A stretch of 64,000 bases of DNA from Noviherbaspirillum saxi (GCF_003591035.1 NZ_QYUO01000002.1:682001-746000), one strand, 5' to 3'. Shown: positions 51,316-60,812, counted from the first letter of the stretch. Translations and numbers: made by a program. Notes: generated by a model not told the origin, from the letters alone.

Positions 51316-52377
51316 TTATGCCATCCGATACCAGGCGACGCCGTCGTTGTCCACTTGGACCGACGCCTCGCACCGATGAAGCAGGTAGTTCAAATGCGCA
51401 ATGGTTTCGCCCGTGGCCAAGCTGAGCAAGGTGGCATCGCCGGATAGGATAGGGCGCGCAAACAGCGTGCCGAAGACATCGACGACACGTTGGGGTTCTT
51501 GCAGCGCCTCGCGCAGCCGGTCCAGTGAGCGCAACTGATTAACTGCAAGATTGTCCAGCCGCTCATGCAAACCAAGGAATGGTTCGTTGTGCGCCGGCAG
51601 CACCAGCACATCGTTAGGCACGCTGTTCTTGAGTTTGTCGATCGAAGCGAGCCACTCCCCCATCGGATCCGCGTCTGGTTCGGTCGGATGCACCGATACA
51701 TTCGATGAAATGCGCGGCAGCACCTGGTCGCCGGAAATCAGCAACTTCAGTGCCGGGCTATACAGGCACGCATGCTCGGGCGTGTGGCCGCTGCCAACGA
51801 CCACTTGCCATTCATTGCGCCCAATGGTGATGATTTCGCCATCGCGCATGCGGCGATAGCTGTCGGGCAAGGTGTAGATCATCTTGCCGAAATTGCCAAA
51901 GCGCGCACGATAACGTTCGATCGCTTCCGTGCTCCAGCCGGCGCGGTGAAAGAAGGACACGCCGTCGGCAGGCGCTTCGCGGCCGGTGTCGGCTGCCAGC
52001 ATGCGGCAGGTCAGGTATTCCAGGCGCGTGGTCCATAACCTGCATTCGAACTTGCGCGTGAGCCAACCGGCCATGCCGATATGGTCGGGATGCATGTGGG
52101 TGACCAGCACGCGCGTTGCCGGACGATTGCCGAGCGGTCCGGCAAACAAATCGCACCAGGCTGCGGTGGTTTCGTCGCTGCGGATACCGGTGTCGACGAT
52201 CACCCAGCCGTCGCCATCCTCGATAGCCCAAAGGTTGATGTGTGTCAGCGAGCCGGGTAGCGGCATGCGGATCCATTGCACACCCGGCGCTACTTCCTGT
52301 GTTTGTCCAGGGGCGGGCGGTTCGCCGCAGGGATACGTGAGAGCCCCTTTCTTGGGGGCAGGCGCATCGTCGTTCAT
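51316..52377 (-). CDS. Metallo-beta-lactamase-fold hydrolase
   Basis: A 353-residue cytosolic protein with the zinc motif HMHPDHIGMAGWL (HxHxDH, near residue 115), the later ligand His in GSGHTPEHACLYSP, the bridging Asp in ISGDQVLPRISSN, and a distal HNEPF histidine. After the catalytic domain comes a C-terminal helical cap ending in the 'EASVQVDNDGVAWYRMA' winged segment seen in LACTB2-like and Burkholderiales MBL hydrolases. The substrate could be a thioester, but cannot be read from sequence. AGAGGAA precedes the ATG, and it is transcribed toward the thiolase gene. Confidence 0.82.
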   Translation of the reverse strand: MNDDAPAPKKGALTYPCGEPPAPGQTQEVAPGVQWIRMPLPGSLTHINLWAIEDGDGWVIVDTGIRSDETTAAWCDLFAGPLGNRPATRVLVTHMHPDHIGMAGWLTRKFECRLWTTRLEYLTCRMLAADTGREAPADGVSFFHRAGWSTEAIERYRARFGNFGKMIYTLPDSYRRMRDGEIITIGRNEWQVVVGSGHTPEHACLYSPALKLLISGDQVLPRISSNVSVHPTEPDADPMGEWLASIDKLKNSVPNDVLVLPAHNEPFLGLHERLDNLAVNQLRSLDRLREALQEPQRVVDVFGTLFARPILSGDATLLSLATGETIAHLNYLLHRCEASVQVDNDGVAWYRMA

Positions 52378-52700
52378 GGATTCCAGTTCCTCTCAAGCTA
52401 GTTGGTTTAACGCTACCACGCCGTTGCCAAATGACCAAATCACGTGCGTTTACCCAGTATGGCAAAATCGCGTCATCCCGTGCGATTCTGATGCAGAAAA
52501 CGTAACATGGACTCATGTTTGCTGCGCCCCCCGTTTTGGAGGGGGTGCTATCGCAACACGGCGCTCGTGCATTCCCCCCTTCGAAATAGGGGGCGGTATA
52601 CCACCCGCATGCATATCGTTCATAGGACTTACGCAAGAAGTTACTGATTTCAAAATTTATGTAAGCCCAAACGGGGCAAAGATTCGGTAAATTGCCGGCC
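52378..52700. other. Intergenic region before a transposase remnant
   Basis: It has two G/C-run inverted stretches near 52520-52590 (CCCCCCGTTTTGGAGGGGG and CCCCCTTCGAAATAGGGGG) that form short hairpins. No gene is seen. The last bases may hold the worn end of the decayed element. Confidence 0.4.
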
Positions 52701-53110
52701 ATGAGATCGAACCGACCGGCGCGACTGGATTATTGCCAATACCTGCTGGTGAGCCAGATCAACTACACCATTACGAACTACGCGGACCATACGCCAAAGT
52801 CGATGAGCCACGATGCGATCAACCGCTACCTGCGCGAAGACCGGCGGACCTCGCGGCTGATGTGGGAGCATGCGCGCAGATTCAGGCTTCCCTGCATGGT
52901 TATGTGATCTTCGACGATACGGTGCTGGACAAGAATTTCTCGCACTAGATCGAACTGGTGCGACTGCAGTTCAGTGGCAATGCGCACGGTCTGATCAAAG
53001 ACATTGCCTGGTCAACTGCGTGTATGCCAATCCCGAGACGGGGCAATACTAGGTGATCGACTACCGGATCTACAATTCTGATGGCGACGGCAAGATCTTA
53101 TGCGTAAATC
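52701..53110 (+). pseudogene. Decayed transposase, IS701-like
   Basis: The stretch begins MRSNRPARLDYCQYLLVSQI with NYTITNYADH and MSHDAINRYLREDRRTSRL, the N-terminus of IS701-type DDE transposases. A shift near 52880 leads to VIFDDTVLDKNFSH (first catalytic Asp region) in another frame, followed by an in-frame TAG, then FSGNAHGLIKD and VNCVYANPETGQY with another shift and TAG. The rest (over half the protein) is missing. No paired terminal repeats are clear. Confidence 0.78.
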
Positions 53111-53412
53111 CTATTTATTAAAGTTATCAGAAGGCCTGCAAGAAACATGCAGTCGCTGCCGGCAGTATTGACAGTGCTGAAGTTCAATGCCGGCCAGACG
53201 CAGCGTGAGAATTCTCAATCGGAGTAGCATTCGGCTGAATATGATGAAGCTAGTCTCGGCGTACGGCAGTCCGGAACACCCTTGCTTGCCATCCGACAGT
53301 GGGCTTACCCCGCACTCCGCTGCGAACACGCCTTTCCTTATGCATCCGTGTTTCCCTCCACGCTACGCCATGGCCGCATCGTATCGATAGTGTTGATCCA
53401 CAGGAGGATTTC

Positions 53413-54060
53413 ATGGCTATTAACGAAGCGAAGTTGAACGAATTCATGGGGCAATTCGTTGGTGACATCGGTGCCGTGATGCATGCGCTGGAGGGCGTGG
53501 AGAACCGCCTGAAGACGGGCGCACTTGTCGCGGATGTCGGTTGCGGCCACGGCGCGTCGACACTCATCATGGCGAAAGCCTATCCGGAAGCAAGGATCAC
53601 AGGCTTTGACTATCACGAGCCCTCCATCGCTCATGCGCGCAAAGCAGCAGAGGAGGCCGGCCTCGGTGAGCGTGTGGCGTTCGAGGTGGCGCGGGCACAA
53701 GATTATCCCGGCAAGGACTATGATTTTGTCGCAGTATTTGACTGCCTTCATGATATGGGTGACCCGGTGGGCGCAGCCGCGCATGTGCGCAAGAGTTTGA
53801 AACCGGATGGCACGTGGATGATTGTCGAGCCGTTCGCCAACGACCGCCTGGAAGACAATCTTAATCCGATAGGTCGCATCTTCTATTCCGCGTCGACCTT
53901 TATCTGTACCCCGGCATCTCGCTCGCAGGAGGTCGGCGCTTGCCTTGGTGCGCAAGCAGGCGAAGCGCGAATCAGGGAAGTGGTGACCAGTGGGGGATTT
54001 ACGCGTTTCCGGCGCGCTACGGAGACGCCGTTTAACCTGGTGCTGGAGGCAAAGCCTTGA
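53413..54060 (+). CDS. SAM-dependent methyltransferase with internally deleted N-terminal domain
   Basis: AGGAGG before the ATG at 53413 gives 215 residues. The SAM site is VADVGCGHGASTLIMAKAYP (motif I), with FDYHEPS and VAVFDCLHDMGDPVGAAAHV (motifs II-III) and a C-terminal VEPFANDRLEDNLNPIGR. The first 21 residues (MAINEAKLNEFMGQFVGDIG) match the true N-terminus of about 350-residue relatives. Residue 25 onward (LEGVENRLKTG) matches a point about 140 residues later in those relatives, so the winged-helix/dimer region has been removed in frame. The SAM domain is intact, but substrate binding may be lost. Confidence 0.75.
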   Translation: MAINEAKLNEFMGQFVGDIGAVMHALEGVENRLKTGALVADVGCGHGASTLIMAKAYPEARITGFDYHEPSIAHARKAAEEAGLGERVAFEVARAQDYPGKDYDFVAVFDCLHDMGDPVGAAAHVRKSLKPDGTWMIVEPFANDRLEDNLNPIGRIFYSASTFICTPASRSQEVGACLGAQAGEARIREVVTSGGFTRFRRATETPFNLVLEAKP

Positions 54061-54682
54061 GGTTACCATTGGGTGATCTTAAGATGTAACGAAGAAGCCC
54101 TGACGCATTGGGAAGCGCCAGGGCTTTCGTCCCCTGCATCGGAGCCTGTCATATCGAAGCACTGCCTTTATCAAGGATTCATCTTCGGGCTGCACGATGG
54201 CTGCCGACAGGTAGATTGCGTCTCACGTTGTACGCGAACACCTGAAAGCTCATCTCTTTTTGGACTTTAGGCAGCGCTTTCATTAGGAAGTGCGTTGCGC
54301 CCATCCATGCCTTGAGCGTGCCAAACGAATGGTCGATGGTACAGCGTCGTAACATAGCCAGCTCCGGTCGTTCATCGAGCCGTCGCTGCATTCGCTCAAG
54401 CCTTGATAAATTTTAGGAAAATTTGTCGTGGTATCCAAGCGCTGAGCGGATTTAACTGAGTCGGGACAGTCCTTTATATAACCCTCGGAAGGAACCATTG
54501 CGCGGTGCAGTGCCGACCTTGGAGTCCCTACTTCCTGCCAATCAAATCTTCCGTATAATGGGCCAACGAACATGGCGAAAGTGGGGGATTGGCATACTTC
54601 GCCAAAATGTCATCGCCATCCGCCTCATAGGGATATCAATTCTTTTCCATCGTTGATCTGGCATGTAGAAATAGGCCGGATC
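54061..54682. other. Intergenic scar with a transposase remnant
   Basis: Apart from the IS1182-like fragment (listed separately) and the promoter of the TetR gene, no gene or full terminal repeat is seen. Confidence 0.45.
54179..54391 (-). pseudogene. C-terminal fragment of an IS1182-like transposase
   Basis: A 70-codon frame reads RRCTIDHSFGTLKAWMGATH, then FLMKALPKVQKEMSFQVFAYNVRR, the conserved end of IS1182/IS5-type transposases. The upstream part with the other catalytic residues is absent, so this is a relic. Confidence 0.7.
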
Positions 54683-55375
54683 ATGCGAACATCAGGCAAC
54701 ATGAAAAAAGATCCATCGCACAAATCTCAGAAAGGCAAAAGCGGCTCACAGGAGCGAACTCAGACGACGCTCGACAACCTATGTGAAGCCGCATGCCGAA
54801 TTCTGGAACAGGGCGATCGTTCCGAACTGACGACGCAGAAAGTGGCTGAGGTATCCGGTTATGGTGTGGGAACGGTATATCAGTATTTCTCCAACAAAGA
54901 TGAACTGCTTGAAACCCTTGCTATGCGTGAATTGGATCGCATGCTGGGCGTGGCCGGACGAATCCTGGCGAGTTGGAATGCGACGCCAACCGCTGCAATA
55001 ATGAATTCCCGCCGTCTGATTGCCGCCATGATCGAAATTATCGGCGAACGTCCGCGCTTGGGCGGCATACTGCGCACCGAGATGATCAATGCCCCGGAAG
55101 ATTCAGCATTAGGCCAGGGACTACAACGTTACCATCGCCTGATTGTTGGCATGGCGAGCGGAGCGCATCCGGAAAATAGCCATCGCCTGCAGGCAGATAG
55201 CGCTCGCTTCGTATTGTTCAGGGCAATCTCCGGCACCATTCAAACCGCTGCAGTTGAAAGGCCGTCACTTCTTCGCAGCCGCGAATTCGAAGATGAAATG
55301 GTCAGGCTGATTCTCGGCTTTCTAAGCTATACCCTACCCGAGGAGGGCAGCTCGACCGTCACGTCACCGGTGTAA
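54683..55375 (+). CDS. TetR family transcriptional regulator
   Basis: The ATG at 54683 (weak GGCCGGA before it) gives 230 residues. The frame is open from 54572, but that part is unlike TetR proteins; an ATG at 54701 is also possible. Helix-turn-helix at about 30-75: QTTLDNLCEAACRILEQGDR, then LTTQKVAEVSGYGVGTVYQY, with FSNKDELLETLA. The C-terminal helices form the ligand domain. The gene stands alone between a transposon scar and a palindromic repeat, so its target is unknown. Confidence 0.8.
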   Translation: MRTSGNMKKDPSHKSQKGKSGSQERTQTTLDNLCEAACRILEQGDRSELTTQKVAEVSGYGVGTVYQYFSNKDELLETLAMRELDRMLGVAGRILASWNATPTAAIMNSRRLIAAMIEIIGERPRLGGILRTEMINAPEDSALGQGLQRYHRLIVGMASGAHPENSHRLQADSARFVLFRAISGTIQTAAVERPSLLRSREFEDEMVRLILGFLSYTLPEEGSSTVTSPV

Positions 55376-55870
55376 TCTGTGGAAGCCTTGGATAGCACCT
55401 TGTGCGTTGTGCTGTAGTGTCCCGAGTCATTAATTCGTTGACGAAAAGCGATGAAACGGGTCTTATCCTTCGTTGCAAATACTCGCAAGGGAGCCACCCT
55501 TGCTGCGTTTTGCGCCTCGGCTAAGGCCCATTGCATCACTTTTCTTGGTCAACGAACTAACAACTCAGGACACTTGCGCCGAATGAACACCCACAAGTCT
55601 CAACACCCACAAGTCTCCAGACTTTTCAAGTGAATAATCGTTCTTCGAGCCAAATCTGAAAAACATTCAGTTTCGACGTTATTGCCGCTCGTTTCATTGA
55701 CGGTTTGTCCTTCGAAACGCTCTAATTACTCCCCGCCGCATTCGGGGATATCTGGGCGCATTTGATCATGATTGCATCAAGCATTTGTAATGCTTGGTAT
55801 TGATCAGCAAAAAACTCTACTGCCGTTCCCCGAATCGTCATCGTTAAATATTTCGGTTCGAAGGAAGTAA
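55376..55870. other. Intergenic region with a palindromic repeat
   Basis: Besides the 159-base palindrome (55416-55574), the region holds the promoter of the large secreted protein; GAAGGAAG just before 55871 is its ribosome site. No gene is seen. Confidence 0.5.
55416..55574. repeat. Long imperfect palindrome, MITE/REP-like
   Basis: The two ends are inverted copies (AGTGTCCCGAGTCATTAATT at 55416 against the complement of the 55548-55574 end, with a few mismatches). The match continues inward (GAAAAGCGATG against CATCACTTTTC, then CGCAAGGG against CCCTTGCT) almost to the centre. The whole 159 bases can fold into one long hairpin. Confidence 0.65.
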
Positions 55871-58800
55871 ATGGCCCTCTCCCTTACTCAACAAGGCTTT
55901 ACAAAACTCTATCTGGCGTGTTTTGGCCGCGCGCCTGATCTGGGCGGCCTGGCGTTTTGGGTTGAGCAGAGAGCGGCAGGCAAAACCTTTGATGAACTGA
56001 CGGATAGCATTTTCAGCCTGGACCATGTCAGAGCGATTTATCCCTTATCGCAGAGCGACAACGATTTCGTCAAGACGATCTATCAGAATATCTTTGGCAA
56101 GGATCCTGACCAAGAGGGGCTTGCGTTCTGGACCGGTCTTTTGCACGCCGGACAAAAGCGCAGCGACGTCATCATGTCGATGGTTGATGCCGGCCTGGGT
56201 GCGCCAGACGGCACTCCTGGAAAAGCGTTTATTGCCCATCGACTGGAATCGGCGACACAGGCAGCAGAAAAGCAGTTGGCCACCGGGACGGAAATTCCGG
56301 TGGCAAGGTTAGTCGATATCATGACGTTGGTCACGGCCGAGGCAGCGAGCGTTGCGTCTGCGTCCGTGAAACTGGATCAATACAGCGGTAGCAAAATTGT
56401 CGGCACGGTCGCCGTTGACTATCTTCGAGGTGCCACGGTCTTTGCAGATGCAAATGGAAACCGTGTGCTGGACGATGGCGAGGCGCATTCCACCAGCGAT
56501 GGTAACGGCAACTTCACATTATTCAATGCCAAAGGCGCGATCGTCGCCACCGGTGGAACGGGCATTGCGACAAATTTGCCATATGGTGGTGTGCTTACCG
56601 CTCTCGCGGGTTCAACCGTCGTCACACCGCTTACGACCTTGCAACAGGTCCTGGTCGAGCAAGGAAAAACGATCGCCGAAGCGCGCGCCGCGGTTCTGGC
56701 CGCATTTGGCCTGTCTGGAAAGCTCGATGTGCAGGAATACGCACCGCTGACGAACGCACTGAATGAAACCGCATCCGCTTCTGAACGAGCGCTCGCGGTG
56801 CAGGTCCATGCTGTCGTAGTCAAGATACAAAACCTGGTGGCTGCGGCCGGGACCGCATTGCGGGCGGTCGCCGGAACCGACGTCACGGCTGCCGTGGCGT
56901 CCGATGCCGTATTTCGTTCTTTGGCCGGCCTTATCCAGTCCAGGATCGATACCGTGATCGATCTCGCGGATAAATCGGTGGTCAAGGCCGTTCTGACCGG
57001 AAGCATCAACTCAAGCAATACGGAAAAGCTCAGTGCTGCCGCTACGAGCATTCAATCGATGTCGACGAGTTTTTCTACCGTGCTAGCGGAAACAGCGTCA
57101 AAGATCGATATTGCAGCTCGAGAGACGGGTTTCACGTTGGCGGTCGCTAAAATTGCCCAGATACAGGTGGCAACACAAGGCACAATCAGCAACACCATTC
57201 AAGTCGCGGCCCGCCTCGGAACTTTGGATTCCATGATTGGCACATTGACCGGCGCCGCTCTCGACACCATTATCAAAACTTCAAGAGTGGGCGATCTTGA
57301 TCCGGCAAGCCGCCATGATGATGACGAAATCGCGTTGGTGAATGCGGCACTGAACGCGCCAGTGCCTGAACCCGATGTTGGGTCCCCGCCGCCGCCGACG
57401 TTTACCGTGACCGAGAACGCGCCCGGCTCGAAGATCTGGACCCTTTCAACGGGCAACGGCAACGTCGTCGTCACTGATGATGGAACGAGCTTTGTATTTA
57501 CACCAAGCGCTGGCAGCGCAAGATCGGTAGTAAAGAGCAGCTTGACCGAGGTCGTTGTCTCCGGGCTTACACTTTCCGGTGCGGCAACTGTATTGAAAGA
57601 CATCACCAAAATCAGTGGCGCTGTGACCGTCAGCGACACCGGGGCCGTCGCGGCGGCGGACCTCAAGACCATCGAGGCAGCGACTACCGGCGTGGTGACC
57701 GCCACCAGCGTGAACGCAATTAGCGGCTCTGCGGACGACGCGAAGTTATTGTTGGTTACCAATGAGGGCACGACCGGCGACAAGATTGACATGCGGCCCG
57801 ATGTGGCCGTGACGGTATCGGATACCAGCCTCGCTGCTGCGACGCTGAATAGTATAGATTCCGCCACGTCCGGTACGGTCAACGTTGGAAGCGCGAATAC
57901 ATTAACAGGCACGCTGGCGGATGTGGCAACTGCCTATACGAGCAGCGCTTCCAATCCGGGTTCCATCAGTGGCTTGGGAAATGAAGAGATTACTCTGACC
58001 GACACGACGGTAGCCGTGGCCAGCCTCAACAATCTTGATGACAAGACGACCGGCAACATTTCGCTTGTCAGCGCGACGAACTTGAGCGGCACATTAGCCA
58101 ATGTGAAGACGGTCGCCTCCGCAAAAGGTACTGCGGCAAATCAGTTTGATCTCAAGGCGGATATCGCTCTGACGCTAAGCGACACAATGACGGTCGCGGC
58201 TGCTGACCTGATTGCGGTAGATGGCAAGACAACCGGCAACATTTCACTTGTCGACGCATCGACCTTGAGCGGCACACTGGCCAATGTAAAAGCTGTCGCC
58301 TCCGCTAAGGGTACTGCTGGCAATCAGTATGACCTGAAGGCCGATGTTGCCGTCGCCTTGAGCGATACGACGATGGCCGCGGTTGCTGACTTGATCACAG
58401 TGGACGGCAAGACCACCGGGAACATTTCAGCCATCAACGTATCGACCTTGAATGGTACGCTGGCGAACGTGAAGACTGTGGTAGCCGCAAAAGGTACGGG
58501 CGAAAATCAATATGACCTGAAGGCTGATGTTGCGGTAACGCTAAGTGACCATGGGACGGTCGCGGTCGCTGACCTGATTACAGTGGACGGCAAGACCACC
58601 GGCAATATTTCACTGGCCAACGCATGGACCTTGAGCGGCACGCTGGCCGATGTGAAGGCCGTCACCTCCGCAAAAGGTACCGGTGCAGACCAGTACGACC
58701 TCGATTCCAGTTTCACCGTCATCCTGTCAGGTTCCGTTATTGCTGCCGACATCAATGATATTTATGTCGTCAATGACGGCAACACCATCACGTTCAACGG

Positions 58801-59812
58801 CACGGCGGATGGTGCAGGCACTGTCGATGTCCTTGACTTTACTGGCGTCACAGCGGCATTGACCATCAACGGCAATGACGGTAACGACATGATTACCGGG
58901 GGCAGCGGCATTGACACTATTCAAGGCGGCAGCGGCAATGACACAATTATTGGTGGTAATCGCGCGGATAGGTTGACCGGCGGCGCAGGAGCCGATGTCT
59001 TTGCGTACACGGGCAGCGACATACTGTCCACTGGCATGGACCGAATAATGGATTTCGACAAAACTGCCGACAAGGTCCGCATCGCGCTCACTGGGTCGAA
59101 CATCGACGGATCATCGTTTGAAGAGAGGAACGGTACGGGGGGAGTTGTCTGGTCAACGAAGAAGGCGGGAAACATCTTCATCGATGCGTGGACTAGCTAT
59201 CCAACCGATTACGTCTACATCTTTACGCAGGATTCTTCGGGTTCCACGGCCGAGGCTATCAAAATCGATATTGGCAATATTGTCGATTTAGGCAATCTTG
59301 GGTCCACTGCATCGCTTTTCGCGTTCAACCTGACCGGTACTGACAATGGCGATGTGCTCAAAGGTGGTGCTGGCGCCGATACAATCAATGGCGGCAAGGA
59401 TGTGGATACGCTTACCGGCAATGGGGGTGAAGACATATTCGTGTTTGTCGGTACTGCCGGTGCAGGATCAAGCGGCACGACATTCGGTCAAGCCGACCTC
59501 ATCACTGACTTCGTCGTCGGCACCGACAAGCTGCAATTCTCCGGCGTCAGCGCCGTCGTATCAATCCAGCAAAGTGATGTTCAGACGGCTGTCGCGGCCT
59601 TGGCTGGCGGATCGTCTGCTACTGCAATTGCCACAGCGATGGCTACCGCCAACGTGACGAGCCTTGGGGTTTCGTTTGCCGTCTTTGAGGGCAACACCTA
59701 TGTGCTGTTTGAAACTACCGGTTCCGGAACTGGCGTTGCGGCAGACGATGTCTTCATCCAACTAAGCGGCGTTTCGGCTCTACCGCCTTTCGCGTCTGCT
59801 GTTATCGCCTAG
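55871..59812 (+). CDS. DUF4214 / RTX-type secreted repeat protein
   Basis: A 1313-residue acidic protein with no cleavable signal, cysteine-free in most of its length. Residues 8-110 hold two DUF4214 units (FTKLYLACFGRAPDLGGLAF, FVKTIYQNIFGKDPDQEGLAF). Residues 180-230 are a beta region (GATVFADANGNRVLDDGEA). At about 520-950 there are Thr/Ser/Ala-rich repeats, the last four of 61 residues each. Calcium-binding RTX nonapeptides occur near 998-1040 (GNDGNDMITGGSGIDTIQGG) and 1160-1175 (GADTINGGKD). The C-terminus is glycine/valine-rich and typical of type I secretion substrates. It is probably a surface or S-layer-like adhesin. No HlyB/HlyD/TolC genes are in the window. Confidence 0.85.
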   Translation: MALSLTQQGFTKLYLACFGRAPDLGGLAFWVEQRAAGKTFDELTDSIFSLDHVRAIYPLSQSDNDFVKTIYQNIFGKDPDQEGLAFWTGLLHAGQKRSDVIMSMVDAGLGAPDGTPGKAFIAHRLESATQAAEKQLATGTEIPVARLVDIMTLVTAEAASVASASVKLDQYSGSKIVGTVAVDYLRGATVFADANGNRVLDDGEAHSTSDGNGNFTLFNAKGAIVATGGTGIATNLPYGGVLTALAGSTVVTPLTTLQQVLVEQGKTIAEARAAVLAAFGLSGKLDVQEYAPLTNALNETASASERALAVQVHAVVVKIQNLVAAAGTALRAVAGTDVTAAVASDAVFRSLAGLIQSRIDTVIDLADKSVVKAVLTGSINSSNTEKLSAAATSIQSMSTSFSTVLAETASKIDIAARETGFTLAVAKIAQIQVATQGTISNTIQVAARLGTLDSMIGTLTGAALDTIIKTSRVGDLDPASRHDDDEIALVNAALNAPVPEPDVGSPPPPTFTVTENAPGSKIWTLSTGNGNVVVTDDGTSFVFTPSAGSARSVVKSSLTEVVVSGLTLSGAATVLKDITKISGAVTVSDTGAVAAADLKTIEAATTGVVTATSVNAISGSADDAKLLLVTNEGTTGDKIDMRPDVAVTVSDTSLAAATLNSIDSATSGTVNVGSANTLTGTLADVATAYTSSASNPGSISGLGNEEITLTDTTVAVASLNNLDDKTTGNISLVSATNLSGTLANVKTVASAKGTAANQFDLKADIALTLSDTMTVAAADLIAVDGKTTGNISLVDASTLSGTLANVKAVASAKGTAGNQYDLKADVAVALSDTTMAAVADLITVDGKTTGNISAINVSTLNGTLANVKTVVAAKGTGENQYDLKADVAVTLSDHGTVAVADLITVDGKTTGNISLANAWTLSGTLADVKAVTSAKGTGADQYDLDSSFTVILSGSVIAADINDIYVVNDGNTITFNGTADGAGTVDVLDFTGVTAALTINGNDGNDMITGGSGIDTIQGGSGNDTIIGGNRADRLTGGAGADVFAYTGSDILSTGMDRIMDFDKTADKVRIALTGSNIDGSSFEERNGTGGVVWSTKKAGNIFIDAWTSYPTDYVYIFTQDSSGSTAEAIKIDIGNIVDLGNLGSTASLFAFNLTGTDNGDVLKGGAGADTINGGKDVDTLTGNGGEDIFVFVGTAGAGSSGTTFGQADLITDFVVGTDKLQFSGVSAVVSIQQSDVQTAVAALAGGSSATAIATAMATANVTSLGVSFAVFEGNTYVLFETTGSGTGVAADDVFIQLSGVSALPPFASAVIA
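58037..58720 (+). repeat. 183-base tandem repeats inside the secreted protein gene
   Basis: The block starting with codons for DDKTTGNIS or DGKTTGNIS recurs at 58037, 58220, 58403 and 58586, exactly 183 bases (61 codons) apart. Each copy also has SGTLANVKTVASAKGT-like and LSDTxTVAxADLI-like parts. The last copy is shorter. Upstream (57620-58036) are more diverged relatives of the unit. Confidence 0.85.
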
Positions 59813-60345
59813 CTTTTGAAGTAAGCGTCCGACCTGAAACTTGAAGCATGTCGCCCCCCGTAGCGTCCTGCCGGCTCATTTTCCGCCACCCGCATTCGGA
59901 ATCCGAGGTAACTTCTTCGACGGCACCCTATTCCTACTGCGTCACGAACGTGCTCCCCCTTGCAGGGGGAAGGTTGGGATGGGGGTAGAGAGGTCGAATC
60001 GGCGCAATCGTTAGCGCAACCACTCTACCCCCACCCTAGCCCTCCCCCTGCAAGGGGGAGGGAACTGGACAGTGATGTTTTGTGACGCAGTAGTACTATC
60101 CTGCCGGCCGTCGACCGAGCCGGTGAACGCGAATCATCGGCGCCAAACGCGAACCTCGTGATTGTGGCAATCAATCCCGATCAAGATCAATTCCAGCGTG
60201 ATTCGGTCCAATTCCGTCTGAAATACCACCGCTCAGAAAGAAGCGTTTTGACACGGTCTGGGCCGTCCATGGAAGATTAATTGGATGAAGTAAACGGCTG
60301 CTCAATGCCGAGCTGCCGACGTTCGACCTTGGCTCACGAAACGTC
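59813..60345. other. Intergenic region with an inverted repeat
   Basis: It contains the 160-base repeat listed separately. The rest shows no gene and no clear terminator with a T-run behind the secreted protein gene. Confidence 0.5.
59934..60093. repeat. Inverted repeat element with GC-rich arms
   Basis: CTACTGCGTCAC (59934-59945) and GTGACGCAGTAG (60082-60093) are exact inverted ends. Inside, CTCCCCCTTGCAGGGGGA and TCCCCCTGCAAGGGGGAG, and GGGGGTAGAG and CTCTACCCCC, pair in turn. It is a 160-base non-coding unit that looks like a dispersed intergenic repeat. Confidence 0.65.
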
Positions 60346-60807
60346 TTAAGTGGACGTACCGGCAGCCTGTAGCCGAATCCGGTTCATCAGCGCGGCGAGT
60401 GCCGCCGCGTCGACTGATTTCCAATACGCGAAGATCTGCGCGCGCGCACGAGGAGAACTCGGCTCACCGGCGCCATCATCCCACGCGACCAGATCGGTCC
60501 GCAGTTTACGGATGGGGCGGAAATTGCTCGCGTCGTGCCAGGCAACGGCACGCGAGCCAAAAATGGTTTTCACCACAAATCCGTTGCCGTCAAACGTCAG
60601 TGTGCTCAAGCCTGGGAAGTGCTGCAGCAGTCCAATCAGCCCCGCTATGACTGCAATAATCGCTATCTCCATGGAGCGGTCGTTCGCCGCCGCTACCACG
60701 CCAATGGAGATGAGCGCCGTACAGATAAGCAACAGGCCAACCGGGATCCGCGCTCGCAGGACGAGGGGAAGAGCAATGGGGGTAGCGTCGGGTTTATCAG
60801 GTGACAT
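60346..60807 (-). CDS. Small membrane protein with a PH-like cytoplasmic domain (hypothetical)
   Basis: The ATG at 60807 gives 153 residues; an in-frame TTG at 60816 is the alternative. Two hydrophobic helices lie at about 20-65 (IPVGLLLICTALISIGVVAA, MEIAIIAVIAGLIGLL). A soluble beta-rich part follows, TLTFDGNGFVVKTIFGSRAV, with AWHDASNFRP, which resembles bacterial PH-like domains, and then a helical end. It follows the other small membrane gene by a few bases. Function unknown. Confidence 0.6.
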   Translation of the reverse strand: MSPDKPDATPIALPLVLRARIPVGLLLICTALISIGVVAAANDRSMEIAIIAVIAGLIGLLQHFPGLSTLTFDGNGFVVKTIFGSRAVAWHDASNFRPIRKLRTDLVAWDDGAGEPSSPRARAQIFAYWKSVDAAALAALMNRIRLQAAGTST

Positions 60808-60812
60808 GGGAT

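Noticed and set aside
54283..54573. 96-codon minus-strand frame overlapping the IS1182-like fragment
   Set aside because: It reads the transposase relic in a different frame and shows no known motif.
58037..58720. Possible CRISPR-like array
   Set aside because: The repeats are 183 bases, directly adjoining and in frame inside a coding sequence, with no spacers or cas genes.
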